DNA of 9,609 nucleotides, taken from an uncultured Streptococcus sp. (GTDB lineage Bacteria > Bacillota > Bacilli > Lactobacillales > Streptococcaceae). Made by a program: the position numbers and the translations under genes. Shown in pieces: positions 1-6,123 of the stretch. The DNA lies in contig CAKQBM010000071.1 in NCBI GenBank assembly GCA_934216185.1, positions 1-9,609 on the forward strand, read 5' to 3'. The notes under the pieces were generated by a model. It was not told the DNA's origin and did not search any database. It saw nothing but the letters and a program-made list of their open reading frames with translations. The stretch's first letter is position 1; each line of letters begins with the position of its first letter.

Positions 1-38
1 TCTCCTTTTTGGAGATTGATTTTTCTGATTTCATTATA
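1..38 (-). promoter_or_regulatory. Promoter -10 and Shine-Dalgarno of a gene starting outside the window
   Basis: On the minus strand a perfect TATAAT lies at 38-33. It is followed by a short leader ending in AAAAAGGAGA (10-1), a near-consensus streptococcal ribosome binding site. The start codon would fall just beyond base 1, so a minus-strand gene probably begins immediately outside the window. No recognisable -35 hexamer sits 16-18 bp upstream of the -10 and there is no TG extension, which fits an activator-dependent promoter. From memory of pneumococcal genomes, a bacteriocin-like gene (blpU) and comAB lie in this direction after acpP. That identity is inference only. Confidence 0.45.
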
Positions 39-68
39 TCCCTTATTTGTCCTCAAATTTCTCCTGTC

Positions 69-99
69 CCTAGAAAGACTAAATCTGTTCCTAAACGGT
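69..99 (-). promoter_or_regulatory. Possible LytTR-type (ComE/BlpR-like) direct repeat upstream of the edge promoter
   Basis: On the minus strand ACCGTTTAGG (99-90) and TCTTTCTAGG (78-69) start exactly 21 bp apart and match at 6 of 10 positions. The second repeat ends 30 bp before the TATAAT at 38-33. ComE and BlpR response regulators of mitis-group streptococci bind two roughly 9-bp repeats of this period, placed about 30 bp upstream of a -10 that lacks a good -35. The layout fits, but the repeats are degenerate and the match is by eye, so this is a suggestion rather than an identification. Confidence 0.3.
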
Positions 100-110
100 C
101 ACTTGAACCA

Positions 111-140
111 AAGAAAAATTCCAAAGCAAATGCCTTGGAA
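111..140 (-). terminator. Rho-independent terminator after the GNAT cassette
   Basis: Read on the minus strand, TTCCAAGGCA (140-131) pairs with TGCTTTGGAA (128-119). This gives a 9-bp stem with one G-U pair and an AUUU loop, followed directly by TTTTTCTT (118-111). It lies about 10 bases after the stop of the acetyltransferase gene. The first arm is part of a direct repeat also found right after acpP, so this may originally have been the terminator of the acpP operon. Confidence 0.8.
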
Positions 141-151
141 CTCCTATATCT
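131..151. repeat. Left copy of direct repeat flanking the GNAT cassette
   Basis: On the minus strand this 21-base copy matches the copy at 1075-1094 except for one inserted T and one A/G difference. The shared core is AGTTCCAAGGCA. It overlaps the stop codon of the acetyltransferase gene and forms the first arm of the terminator downstream. Confidence 0.6.
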
Positions 152-806
152 ACTCAACAATCACTTTTGTCATATCAAGAGCCATTGGTTGATAGTATAC
201 ATCAGGGTGCTTATTATCCCTAATAATCTCACCGTATTCAACAAAACCAAACGATTTATAAAAATTAATCACTTTATCTTCATTAACACTATCCAAATAA
301 ACCATTTTTCCCCCTAAAATGCTCTGGGCTAATTGAATTTTTTCAACCACTAATTCCATAACTTGCTGACCAGTAATTTTATTAAAGTGTAAATTTCTAC
401 CAAATTGGGCAATCAAAAGTCCTGGTATATAATTTAAGTTTCTCGCGTTTTTCCCACTTAAAACAAAAGATTTTTTGTTATCATTATCTAATTCTTGAAC
501 ATTAACAATTTTTAATGTTAGTGTAAAAAAACCTAAAATCTCAAATCTATCTCCTGATATCTCTTGATCAATAATAATAAAATTTCTCGATTTATGTGTC
601 AGCTCTGTTGTAATTGCGTCATTTTTAAGATACTCTAACATATCCTCATTTTTACCAAACGACACTTGCTCAGAAACAATCTTAGAGAAGTTCTCACGGA
701 CTTTTTGACGTATTCTCCGTTCATTAGTATATTCAGGATTTCTAGTAATAACGGTTTGTCGTATAAATTTGATGACATCCCCTAGTGGTAAGGCATATAA
801 TTTCAT
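150..806 (-). CDS. GNAT-family acetyltransferase, candidate toxin of a two-gene module
   Basis: This is a 218-residue protein with a C-terminal GNAT fold. Residues 126-138 (YIPGLLIAQFGRN) read as the beta4 strand, followed by a degenerate acetyl-CoA loop around KITGQQ (143-148). Residues 169-188 contain the typical YLDSVNEDKVINFYKSFGF-like end of the fold, with Tyr183 in the usual general-acid position. The N-terminal 100 residues are less conserved but include the strands FIIIDQE and ILGFFTLTLK. It starts 3 bases after the stop of a 53-codon gene and has only a weak Shine-Dalgarno, so translation is probably coupled. That layout resembles TacT/AtaT-type modules, in which the acetyltransferase modifies aminoacyl-tRNA. 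This target is inferred, not shown. Composition is very AT-rich (about 23% G+C over 481-600), unlike the flanking core genes, which suggests horizontal transfer. An ordinary acetyltransferase cannot be excluded. Confidence 0.75.
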   Translation of the reverse strand: MKLYALPLGDVIKFIRQTVITRNPEYTNERRIRQKVRENFSKIVSEQVSFGKNEDMLEYLKNDAITTELTHKSRNFIIIDQEISGDRFEILGFFTLTLKIVNVQELDNDNKKSFVLSGKNARNLNYIPGLLIAQFGRNLHFNKITGQQVMELVVEKIQLAQSILGGKMVYLDSVNEDKVINFYKSFGFVEYGEIIRDNKHPDVYYQPMALDMTKVIVE

Positions 807-809
807 ACT

Positions 810-971
810 TTATCTTACCAGCTTCTCTAGACCTAGTAAGGAAGGTTGTTCTTGTTTATCTGTATTCTTTTTGATAATATCAAGCAACAAATCAGTTGAT
901 TTAGAGGCTTGAATTTTTTCAAAATCTTCTTTTGTGAGTGTGATATCACGAGTAATACTGAATGTAGCCAC
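810..971 (-). CDS. Small 53-residue protein, candidate antitoxin partner of the GNAT gene
   Basis: I do not recognise a named family. The protein is short and charged, with a strand-rich start (ATFSITRDITLTKEDF) followed by a likely helix (KIQASKSTDLLLDIIKK) and a polar tail ending in GLEKLVR. I place the start at GTG 971 because AAAGGAAG lies 7 bases upstream. The in-frame ATG at 1004 overlaps the -10 box of the promoter, would lie upstream of the expected transcript start, and has no Shine-Dalgarno. The gene ends 3 bases before the acetyltransferase start, so the two are almost certainly co-transcribed. Small first genes of this kind often encode the antitoxin of GNAT toxins, but this one does not look like a ribbon-helix-helix DUF1778 antitoxin. 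The role is therefore inferred from position only. Confidence 0.6.
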   Translation of the reverse strand: MATFSITRDITLTKEDFEKIQASKSTDLLLDIIKKNTDKQEQPSLLGLEKLVR

Positions 972-1002
972 GAGTATACTTCCTTTCTCTTCTAATAAGT
1001 CC

Positions 1003-1031
1003 ATTATAACGTGTTTTTCCCATTTTTACAA
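1003..1031 (-). promoter_or_regulatory. Promoter of the small-protein/GNAT cassette
   Basis: On the minus strand, TTGTAA (1031-1026) and a perfect TATAAT (1008-1003) are separated by 17 bp. Transcription would start around 996, giving a leader of roughly 25 bases that contains the Shine-Dalgarno of the GTG-started small gene. The cassette therefore has its own promoter, as well as possible read-through from acpP. Confidence 0.75.
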
Positions 1032-1074
1032 GGATATCCGATATTCCTCATTACTAAAAACCATCTACTTCCGT

Positions 1075-1094
1075 TGCCTTGGAACTTCTTATCT
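1075..1094. repeat. Right copy of direct repeat flanking the GNAT cassette
   Basis: This is the counterpart of the copy at 131-151. It begins immediately after the acpP stop codon on the minus strand and ends in AGTTCCAAGGCA. Here the sequence continues ACGGAAG instead of completing the hairpin, so no good terminator follows acpP at this point. Confidence 0.6.
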
Positions 1095-1328
1095 TTATTT
1101 TGCTTGAATGATTTTAACCACATCTCCTACACTTTGGAGTTGGTCAATTTCCTCATCGCTGATTTCGATATTAAATTCATCTTCCAACGTCAAGATAAAC
1201 TCCATCAAGTCAACTGAGTCAGCATCTAAGTCATCTTTTAGACTCAAAGCTTCTGTCACGACAAAGTCCTCTCCCTGTCGCTCTTGGATAATGGTCACAA
1301 TACGGTCAAAAATTTCTTTTTCTGTCAT
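1095..1328 (-). CDS. acpP: Acyl carrier protein (second ACP, plsX-linked)
   Basis: This 77-residue acidic ACP carries fatty acyl chains as thioesters on 4'-phosphopantetheine. The attachment site is Ser38 in the motif DADSVDLMEF, followed by the usual acidic helix II and the pattern DEEIDQLQSVGDVVKII. Length and four-helix layout match the family. The ATG is preceded by AGGAG (1343-1339), which lies inside the end of plsX; the plsX stop is 5 bases upstream. Mitis-group streptococci usually have another ACP gene in the fab cluster. In Enterococcus faecalis the plsX-linked ACP (AcpB) has been tied to use of exogenous fatty acids, so a similar role at the PlsX step is plausible here. The identity as an ACP is certain. 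The specialised role is inference. Confidence 0.96.
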   Translation of the reverse strand: MTEKEIFDRIVTIIQERQGEDFVVTEALSLKDDLDADSVDLMEFILTLEDEFNIEISDEEIDQLQSVGDVVKIIQAK

Positions 1329-1333
1329 CTCTT

Positions 1334-2326
1334 TTATTCTCCTGAAAATTCACGCGCAGTCTGGGCAACTACGTCTGTTTCTAGCATGGTACGAATCTGG
1401 CGGATTGTACTATAAACAGCCTTGGCATCACTTGAGCCATGAGTCTTGACAACCGGTGCCTTGACACCAAACAAGACAGCTCCACCAACATCTGAGTAGT
1501 TGAGCTGTTTTTTCAAACCTCTAAGGCTGTCCTTGAGAAGGAGGGCACCTAGTTTCGCTCGAAGACCACCACCTGTAATAGCAGTCTTGAGCAAGCCCAT
1601 AATTCCCATGGCTGTTCCCTCAATGGCTTTAAGAACAGCGTTTCCCGTGAAACCATCTGCGACGACAACATCTGCAACGCCATTCATCAAATCACGCGCT
1701 TCCACGTTTCCGATAAAGTTTAAACTTTCATCAGCCGCCAGTAATTCATAAGTTTCCTTACGAAGCGGGTCTCCCTTACTACTCTCTGTTCCGTTGTTAA
1801 GCAAGCCAACACGTGGTTGCGCAATGCCACGGACATTTTTAGCATAGAAGGAACCCAGAACCGCGTATTGATGGAGGTGCTGAGCTGTATTTTCCGCATT
1901 AGCACCGAGGTCCAGCATGTCAAAACCTTTCCCATCAATAGTTGGCAATGTTGACATAAGCCCAGGACGGTCGATATTCTTGATACGACCCACGATGAAG
2001 AATCCAGCAGCCAACAAAGCACCTGTATTCCCAGCCGAGAGTACAGCATCTGCCTCTCCATCTTTGACAGCCTTGGCCGCCAATACCATACTGGCATTTT
2101 TCTTCTTCCGAATAGCTCTCGTAGGTTCATCGTCCGAATCAATCTTCTCATCCGTATGGATAATACTGACGCGCTCTGTCGCTGTCAGATATTGCTTGAT
2201 TTTGCTTTCATCTCCGTAGAGTTGAACCTCAATATCTGAAAAGTCAGCCAGGGCTTGATTGACCCCCTCAACGATGGCCTGAGGTGCGTAATCGCCTCCC
2301 ATGGCATCTACTGCGATTTTTTTCAT
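1334..2326 (-). CDS. plsX: Phosphate acyltransferase PlsX
   Basis: PlsX converts acyl-ACP and inorganic phosphate to acyl-phosphate, which PlsY uses to acylate glycerol-3-phosphate. It is a peripheral membrane enzyme at the start of phospholipid synthesis. The protein is 330 residues, normal for the family. Diagnostic segments are [10 protein letters not shown] (6-15), [10 protein letters not shown] (97-106), DLGAN (139-143) and GLLNNGTES (174-182). The start is ATG 2326, preceded by GAGGAAA and giving the classical [12 protein letters not shown]-terminus; an in-frame ATG 10 codons upstream lies inside recO and is less likely. The ATG overlaps the recO stop (ATGA), and acpP follows after 5 bases. 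Acyl-ACP substrate and enzyme are thus made from the same transcript. Confidence 0.97.
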   Translation of the reverse strand: MKKIAVDAMGGDYAPQAIVEGVNQALADFSDIEVQLYGDESKIKQYLTATERVSIIHTDEKIDSDDEPTRAIRKKKNASMVLAAKAVKDGEADAVLSAGNTGALLAAGFFIVGRIKNIDRPGLMSTLPTIDGKGFDMLDLGANAENTAQHLHQYAVLGSFYAKNVRGIAQPRVGLLNNGTESSKGDPLRKETYELLAADESLNFIGNVEARDLMNGVADVVVADGFTGNAVLKAIEGTAMGIMGLLKTAITGGGLRAKLGALLLKDSLRGLKKQLNYSDVGGAVLFGVKAPVVKTHGSSDAKAVYSTIRQIRTMLETDVVAQTAREFSGE

Positions 2327-3093
2327 TTCTTTTCCTCTTTTAGTAATTGTCCCCAATCTGCTAGGGAATCAATAAATTTCTTTGATTTTAGGTGAATCCC
2401 AACGTACTCTTCGTAGAGTTGATCCATAAACTGGCGTAGGTCTTGCTTGATTTCGGGCTTGAGCGAAATGGTCTCCAAGGTCTCAAAATCAATAGCTTGA
2501 AATTGATTGAGCAGATAAGGGATATTGGGATTGAGATGGCAACGTCTCTCATCCTCATGATAATGCTCTGGACAGAGGCAGGCTCCATATTTGAAAGAAA
2601 AATCAAAAGCCTGACCAACCCGATGACAAAAGACACACTCATTAAAATTGAGGCTGATTCCAAATCGAGTCAAGATTTGAATTTCAAAAATATTGGTCAA
2701 AACCTGATAATCCAAGCCAGCTTCCATCAACTCCAAAGTCTTTTGCAAAAAAGCAAACAAGGGAGCATCCTGCTGATTGTCCTGCAAACTAGCATCTGCA
2801 AGAGCTGCCACATAGGTCGCATAAGCCATGACAAAGAGATCACTATTGATCTTAGGAAAAGTCATCACCTCATGATAGTCCTCGATGTAGCTGAGGCCAT
2901 CATCATTGATTCGCAAGAGAAATCTTGCCAGCACCAAGGGCTGAATAACCGGCGCCAGCTTAGACTGACCAGCGTGTTTGACGAAAAACATCCGCTTACC
3001 AGCCTGCTCTGTAAAAATCTTGACGAGCTTGTCATCCTCACGAAAATTGCGATTATAGAGCACCAAGCCTTGACTCGTGATAGACTGAATCAT
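2323..3093 (-). CDS. recO: DNA repair protein RecO
   Basis: RecO loads RecA on SSB-coated single-stranded DNA together with RecR and anneals complementary strands in the RecFOR pathway. The protein is 256 residues. The N-terminal OB-fold region (about 1-80) begins with the family pattern [23 protein letters not shown] helical domain follows, with a zinc-type cluster: Cys153 and Cys156 in CVFC, then Cys172, Cys174 and His177 in CLCPEH. The ATG at 3093 overlaps the stop of the aminotransferase gene (ATGA) and has only a weak GAGAG-type Shine-Dalgarno, so translational coupling is likely. Its own stop overlaps the start of plsX in the same way. Nothing appears truncated or frameshifted. Confidence 0.96.
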   Translation of the reverse strand: MIQSITSQGLVLYNRNFREDDKLVKIFTEQAGKRMFFVKHAGQSKLAPVIQPLVLARFLLRINDDGLSYIEDYHEVMTFPKINSDLFVMAYATYVAALADASLQDNQQDAPLFAFLQKTLELMEAGLDYQVLTNIFEIQILTRFGISLNFNECVFCHRVGQAFDFSFKYGACLCPEHYHEDERRCHLNPNIPYLLNQFQAIDFETLETISLKPEIKQDLRQFMDQLYEEYVGIHLKSKKFIDSLADWGQLLKEEKK

Positions 3094-4259
3094 GCTTCTC
3101 TCATGTACTCCTCAAGTCGTTTCATGGCTTCTTTGATAGTCTCCATGCTGGCTGCATAAGACAGACGCACATAGCCTTCTCCGTAACGCCCAAAGGCAGC
3201 ACCAGGGATAAAGGCAACGGCCTTCTTCTGAGCAAAATCCTTCAGAAAAGCAAAGGAGTCTTGATTGTAACCTGCTGGAATCTTAGCAAAGATATAGAAG
3301 GCACCGTCTGGTTTGATAATCTCAAAACCAAGAGCAGTCATCTTTTCGATGATATAATCCCGACGCTGGATATATTCTTTCTTCATAGGTTCCGCATCGT
3401 TTTTACCAGCCGTCAAGGCTTCTACCGCAGCGTGTTGAGCCATGGTATTTGCGGCAGTAACCAAATACTGGTGACTCTTGATCAACTGGGCTGTAAAGGC
3501 CGCAGGAGCAAAGATCAGACCCAAACGCCAACCGGTCATGGCATGTGATTTAGATAGACCATTGATAATGATAGCCTGATCTCTCAGCATAGTTCCTAGA
3601 GACACATGGGCTTCCCCTGTGTAGGTCAATTCTGAGTAGACCTCATCACAGACAACGAAAATTTCGTATTTGCGTAAAACAGCTGCCAAGGCCTCCAACT
3701 GCTCCCGACTGTAGGTAATTCCTGTCGGATTGGCTGGATAGTTGAGAATAACCGCCTTGAGCTTGTTCCCCTGCTCCAAAATGGCCTTCTCCAACATTTC
3801 AGGAGTCAAGATAAACCCATTTTCAGTTGTGTCAATCTCAACAATCTCTGCCCCAACTAGATTGACAATTGGTTCATAACCCGGATAAGCAGGAGCTGGC
3901 AAGAGCACCTTGTCTCCCTCTTCCAAAATAGCCGTCAAAGTAGCGGATAAAGCCTCTGTCGCCCCAATTGTAACCAAGATTTCATTTTCAGGAGCATAGT
4001 CCAGTTGGTACTTTTCCTTAACAAAGTCACTGGCCGCCTGACGTAGAGTCAGCAGACCACTCATCCCTGTATAGTAGGATTGGTTCTGATCAATCGCTCG
4101 CTTGGCCGCCTCCTTAACATGGTCTGGCGTTGTAAAATCAGGTTCCCCCAAGGTCAAACGCAAGACCCCAGGAATCTCCGAAATAGCCTGGTCAAACTGC
4201 CGAATCAACGAAACTTGAATCTTATCTAACTGTTTATTAAAGCGCTTAGTTAAGTCCAT
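3090..4259 (-). CDS. Class I/II PLP-dependent aminotransferase (AraT/PatA-like)
   Basis: This 389-residue fold-type I aminotransferase transfers amino groups from an amino acid to a 2-oxo acid, using pyridoxal phosphate. Visible catalytic landmarks are NYPANPTG (173-180), DEVY (205-208, Asp binding the PLP nitrogen), [12 protein letters not shown] with the Schiff-base Lys237, and Arg365 in YVRLSYA for the substrate carboxylate. The family is commonly annotated as aromatic amino acid aminotransferase (araT) in streptococci, but aspartate or broad specificity cannot be ruled out from sequence, so I give no symbol. It is the first gene of the operon with recO, plsX and acpP. It has a strong AGGAGG Shine-Dalgarno and a promoter directly upstream. 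Confidence 0.93.
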   Translation of the reverse strand: MDLTKRFNKQLDKIQVSLIRQFDQAISEIPGVLRLTLGEPDFTTPDHVKEAAKRAIDQNQSYYTGMSGLLTLRQAASDFVKEKYQLDYAPENEILVTIGATEALSATLTAILEEGDKVLLPAPAYPGYEPIVNLVGAEIVEIDTTENGFILTPEMLEKAILEQGNKLKAVILNYPANPTGITYSREQLEALAAVLRKYEIFVVCDEVYSELTYTGEAHVSLGTMLRDQAIIINGLSKSHAMTGWRLGLIFAPAAFTAQLIKSHQYLVTAANTMAQHAAVEALTAGKNDAEPMKKEYIQRRDYIIEKMTALGFEIIKPDGAFYIFAKIPAGYNQDSFAFLKDFAQKKAVAFIPGAAFGRYGEGYVRLSYAASMETIKEAMKRLEEYMREA

Positions 4260-4289
4260 AGATACCTCCTACTTTCAAAACGTATCTCT

Positions 4290-4318
4290 ATTATACTACA
4301 AAAGCCCCCCGACCGCAA
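4290..4318 (-). promoter_or_regulatory. Promoter of the aminotransferase-recO-plsX-acpP operon
   Basis: On the minus strand TTGCGG (4318-4313) and a perfect TATAAT (4295-4290) are 17 bp apart. The 5' leader is short and carries AGGAGG before the ATG at 4259. The spacer contains a run of six G residues (4310-4305). No other clear promoter is seen further down the operon, so this one probably drives all four genes. Confidence 0.7.
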
Positions 4319-4351
4319 AAATACATTAGAGAATAGCTTTCCACTTTCTAT

Positions 4352-4380
4352 TTTACTTTTCCTGTTTACAGGTCTATAAT
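4352..4380 (+). promoter_or_regulatory. Promoter of the YeiH-family gene
   Basis: TTTACT (4352-4357) and TATAAT (4375-4380) are separated by 17 bp. The -10 is perfect and the -35 matches at four of six positions. Transcription would start near 4387, giving a leader of about 20 bases that carries GGAGG (4398-4402). It is divergent from the aminotransferase promoter. Confidence 0.65.
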
Positions 4381-4407
4381 GGTAACAGATTCTATTTGGA
4401 GGTTTTT

Positions 4408-5418
4408 ATGTCATTTCTATCAAAAAATGGAGCAGGCATCTTGGCCTGCCTTCTGATTTCACTACTTGCTTGGTATCTGGGCGGATTCTTCCCTGTTGTT
4501 GGCGCGCCTGTTTTTGCGATTTTTATGGGCATGCTCCTACATCCCTTTCTCTCGTCTTACAAACAACTGGATGCAGGATTGACCTTTAGTTCCAAGAAAT
4601 TGCTCCAGTATGCCGTTATCTTGCTTGGTTTTGGTCTCAATATCTCGCAAGTCTTCGCAGTTGGGCAATCTTCGCTCCCTGTCATCCTGTCCACCATTTC
4701 AATAGCCTTGATTGTTGCCTACCTCTTCCAGCGTTTCTTTGCCCTGGACACAAAACTGGCTACCTTGATTGGAGTGGGTTCTTCTATCTGTGGGGGCTCT
4801 GCCATTGCGGCGACAGCGCCTGTTATCCATGCTAAGGAAAAGGAAGTAGCTCAAGCCATCTCCGTTATCTTTTTCTTCAATGTCTTGGCTGCGCTCATAT
4901 TTCCAACACTAGGTACCTGGCTTCATCTATCCAATGAAGGCTTCGCCCTATTTGCAGGAACTGCGGTCAATGACACTTCCTCTGTAACGGCTACTGCCAG
5001 CGCCTGGGACAGTCTCTACCAGACCAATACCCTCGAATCCGCAACCATTGTCAAACTCACACGTACTCTGGCTATCATCCCCATCACTCTCTTTCTCTCC
5101 TACTGGCAAAGTCGTGAACAAAAAAATAAGCAAGGCTTGCAACTGAAAAAAGTCTTCCCACTTTTTATCCTTTACTTTATCCTTGCATCTCTCCTAACCA
5201 CCCTACTGACCTCTCTCGGGGTATCCAGTAGTTTCTTTACCCCTCTCAAACAACTTTCCAAATTCCTCATTATCATGGCCATGAGTGCTATCGGACTCAA
5301 AACCAATCTGGTAGCTATGGTCAAATCCAGCGGAAAATCCATTGTTCTCGGAGCCATCTGCTGGATTGCCATCATCCTCACCAGTCTTGGTATGCAGACC
5401 CTTATCGACATTTTCTAA
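4408..5418 (+). CDS. YeiH/UPF0324-family membrane protein (putative sulfate exporter family)
   Basis: This 336-residue integral membrane protein has roughly ten hydrophobic segments, for example around 10-30, 32-48, 66-84, 90-110, 151-172, 214-232, 249-270 and 310-328. The family signatures are [19 protein letters not shown] (122-140) and the second-half motif [15 protein letters not shown] (184-198), typical of the Cons_hypoth698 (YeiH/YadS) family. Databases call it a putative sulfate exporter, but substrate and direction are not established for streptococcal members. The start is ATG 4408, 5 bases after GGAGG; an in-frame TTG 12 bases upstream overlaps the Shine-Dalgarno and is unlikely. 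The gene is monocistronic and divergent from the aminotransferase. A BOX repeat begins at the stop codon. Confidence 0.9.
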   Translation: MSFLSKNGAGILACLLISLLAWYLGGFFPVVGAPVFAIFMGMLLHPFLSSYKQLDAGLTFSSKKLLQYAVILLGFGLNISQVFAVGQSSLPVILSTISIALIVAYLFQRFFALDTKLATLIGVGSSICGGSAIAATAPVIHAKEKEVAQAISVIFFFNVLAALIFPTLGTWLHLSNEGFALFAGTAVNDTSSVTATASAWDSLYQTNTLESATIVKLTRTLAIIPITLFLSYWQSREQKNKQGLQLKKVFPLFILYFILASLLTTLLTSLGVSSSFFTPLKQLSKFLIIMAMSAIGLKTNLVAMVKSSGKSIVLGAICWIAIILTSLGMQTLIDIF

Positions 5419-5567
5419 TACTCTTCGAAAACCTCTTCAAACCACGTCAACGTCGCCTTGCCGTAGGTATGGTTACTGACTTCGTCAGTTCTATCCACAA
5501 CCTCAAAACTGTGTTTTGAGCAACCTGCGGCTAGTTTCCTAGTTTGCTCTTTGATTTTCATTAAGTA
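5418..5567 (+). repeat. BOX element (boxA-boxB-boxC)
   Basis: This is a complete BOX repeat of about 150 bp, read boxA to boxC on the plus strand. The boxA segment at 5445-5466 matches the complement of the BOXA1R typing primer site with one mismatch. The ends form an imperfect inverted repeat: TACTCTTCGAAAA on one side and, on the other strand, TACTTAATGAAAA. The middle contains two perfect hairpins: ACTGAC-TTC-GTCAGT (5475-5489) and CTCAAAAC-TGT-GTTTTGAG (5502-5520). BOX elements are nonautonomous, hairpin-forming repeats dispersed through pneumococcal and mitis genomes. This one starts exactly at the stop codon of the YeiH-family gene, so its transcript carries the element as 3' UTR. Confidence 0.92.
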
Positions 5568-5572
5568 AACAC

Positions 5573-5599
5573 AAAAGGTAGCCCACTAGCTACCTTTTT
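5573..5599. terminator. Bidirectional rho-independent terminator
   Basis: AAAAGGTAGC (5573-5582) pairs perfectly with GCTACCTTTT (5589-5598) around a CCACTA loop. The plus strand continues T then CTT, and the minus strand continues TGTGTTT. The hairpin begins just after the stop of the CoA-binding gene on the minus strand. It can also stop transcripts of the YeiH-family gene that have passed through the BOX element, so it separates two convergent genes. Confidence 0.85.
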
Positions 5600-5600
5600 C

Positions 5601-6038
5601 TTATGCTTCCTCAATCAAGCGTGTATGTTCTCTCTTTATGCAACGATTCATCACGATATCATCACATCCACCAGCACGCAAGATTTCTTCCGCTTCTAGA
5701 CTTTCAAGTCCTAGCTGTGCCCAAAAAATCTTAGCATCAGCCTTGAGAAAATCACGCGCCACATCTGGCAAAAATTCACTGCGACGGTAAACATTGGCAA
5801 TATCTACAGGAAAAGGAATCTCGGCGAGGCTAGCATAAGCCTTTTCACCCAAGATTTCGCCACCTGCCGCCTTGGGATTGACTGGGATGATTTTATAGCC
5901 CCGAGCCTGCATTTCCTTGGTCACTCGATTGCTGGTTGTTTCCTCACGGTCTGATAACCCTACCACAGCAAGGGTTTTACTCGTTGCTAGATACTGACGA
6001 ATCACGCCATCACTTGGATTGATAAATTCTTGACTCAT
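5601..6038 (-). CDS. CoA-binding domain protein (YccU-like)
   Basis: This 145-residue cytosolic protein is a single Rossmann-type CoA-binding domain. The nucleotide-binding start is KTLAVVGLSD (21-30), followed by GYKIIPVNPKAAG (47-59) with the conserved PVNP. The C-terminal conserved segment is NRCIKREHTRL (131-141), containing a cysteine common in the family. This resembles the CoA-binding domain of succinyl-CoA synthetase alpha subunits without the ligase domain. The physiological role of these stand-alone proteins is not known. AAAGGAGG lies 6 bases before the ATG, the gene has its own promoter, and it ends at a strong terminator. It is therefore probably monocistronic, although polA lies directly upstream on the same strand. 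Confidence 0.9.
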   Translation of the reverse strand: MSQEFINPSDGVIRQYLATSKTLAVVGLSDREETTSNRVTKEMQARGYKIIPVNPKAAGGEILGEKAYASLAEIPFPVDIANVYRRSEFLPDVARDFLKADAKIFWAQLGLESLEAEEILRAGGCDDIVMNRCIKREHTRLIEEA

Positions 6039-6058
6039 AGAAATCCTCCTTTTTCATC

Positions 6059-6067
6059 AGTATAGCA
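6059..6067 (-). promoter_or_regulatory. Extended -10 promoter of the CoA-binding gene
   Basis: On the minus strand TGC (6067-6065) directly precedes TATACT (6064-6059), an extended -10 of the type common in streptococci. The -35 region (CTGCAA with a 17-bp spacer) is poor. The leader contains the strong AAAGGAGG ribosome binding site. Confidence 0.6.
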
Positions 6068-6098
6068 CATTTTGAAAAGGCTTGCAGAATTCTACTAC

Positions 6099-6123
6099 AA
6101 AAAGGAGGACTAGCCCCCTTTTT
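6099..6123 (-). terminator. polA terminator
   Basis: On the minus strand AAAAGGGGG (6122-6114) pairs with CCTCCTTTT (6108-6100) around a CTAGT loop, with one G-U pair. A further T follows, and the stem begins inside the polA stop codon. This separates polA from the CoA-binding gene. Confidence 0.8.

Noticed and set aside
1..15. TCTCC-TTTTT-GGAGA hairpin as a terminator
   Set aside because: The arms are only 5 bp and lie at the window edge. On the minus strand the same bases form a Shine-Dalgarno at the right distance after a -10 box, which is a better explanation.
9..317. Plus-strand open frame at the left edge
   Set aside because: It overlaps the acetyltransferase gene, its terminator and the edge promoter, and has no family pattern. 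The minus-strand features explain the region.
1031..1094. Terminator directly after acpP
   Set aside because: Only a 4-bp TTCC/GGAA stem with a long loop can form here, and the nearest T-run is displaced. It looks like a broken half of the hairpin now found at 111-140.
2327..2356. Upstream plsX start (10 extra residues)
   Set aside because: It lies inside recO. The ATG at 2326 has GAGGAAA upstream and gives the conserved [12 protein letters not shown]-terminus.
2443..3159. Long open frame on the plus strand (238 codons) opposite recO
   Set aside because: It lies wholly antisense to recO and the end of the aminotransferase gene, has no ribosome binding site or recognisable domain, and recO is unmistakable. 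It is a reading-frame shadow.
5418..5567. RUP element instead of BOX
   Set aside because: The boxA primer site, the length near 150 bp and the internal hairpins fit BOX; RUP is about 107 bp.
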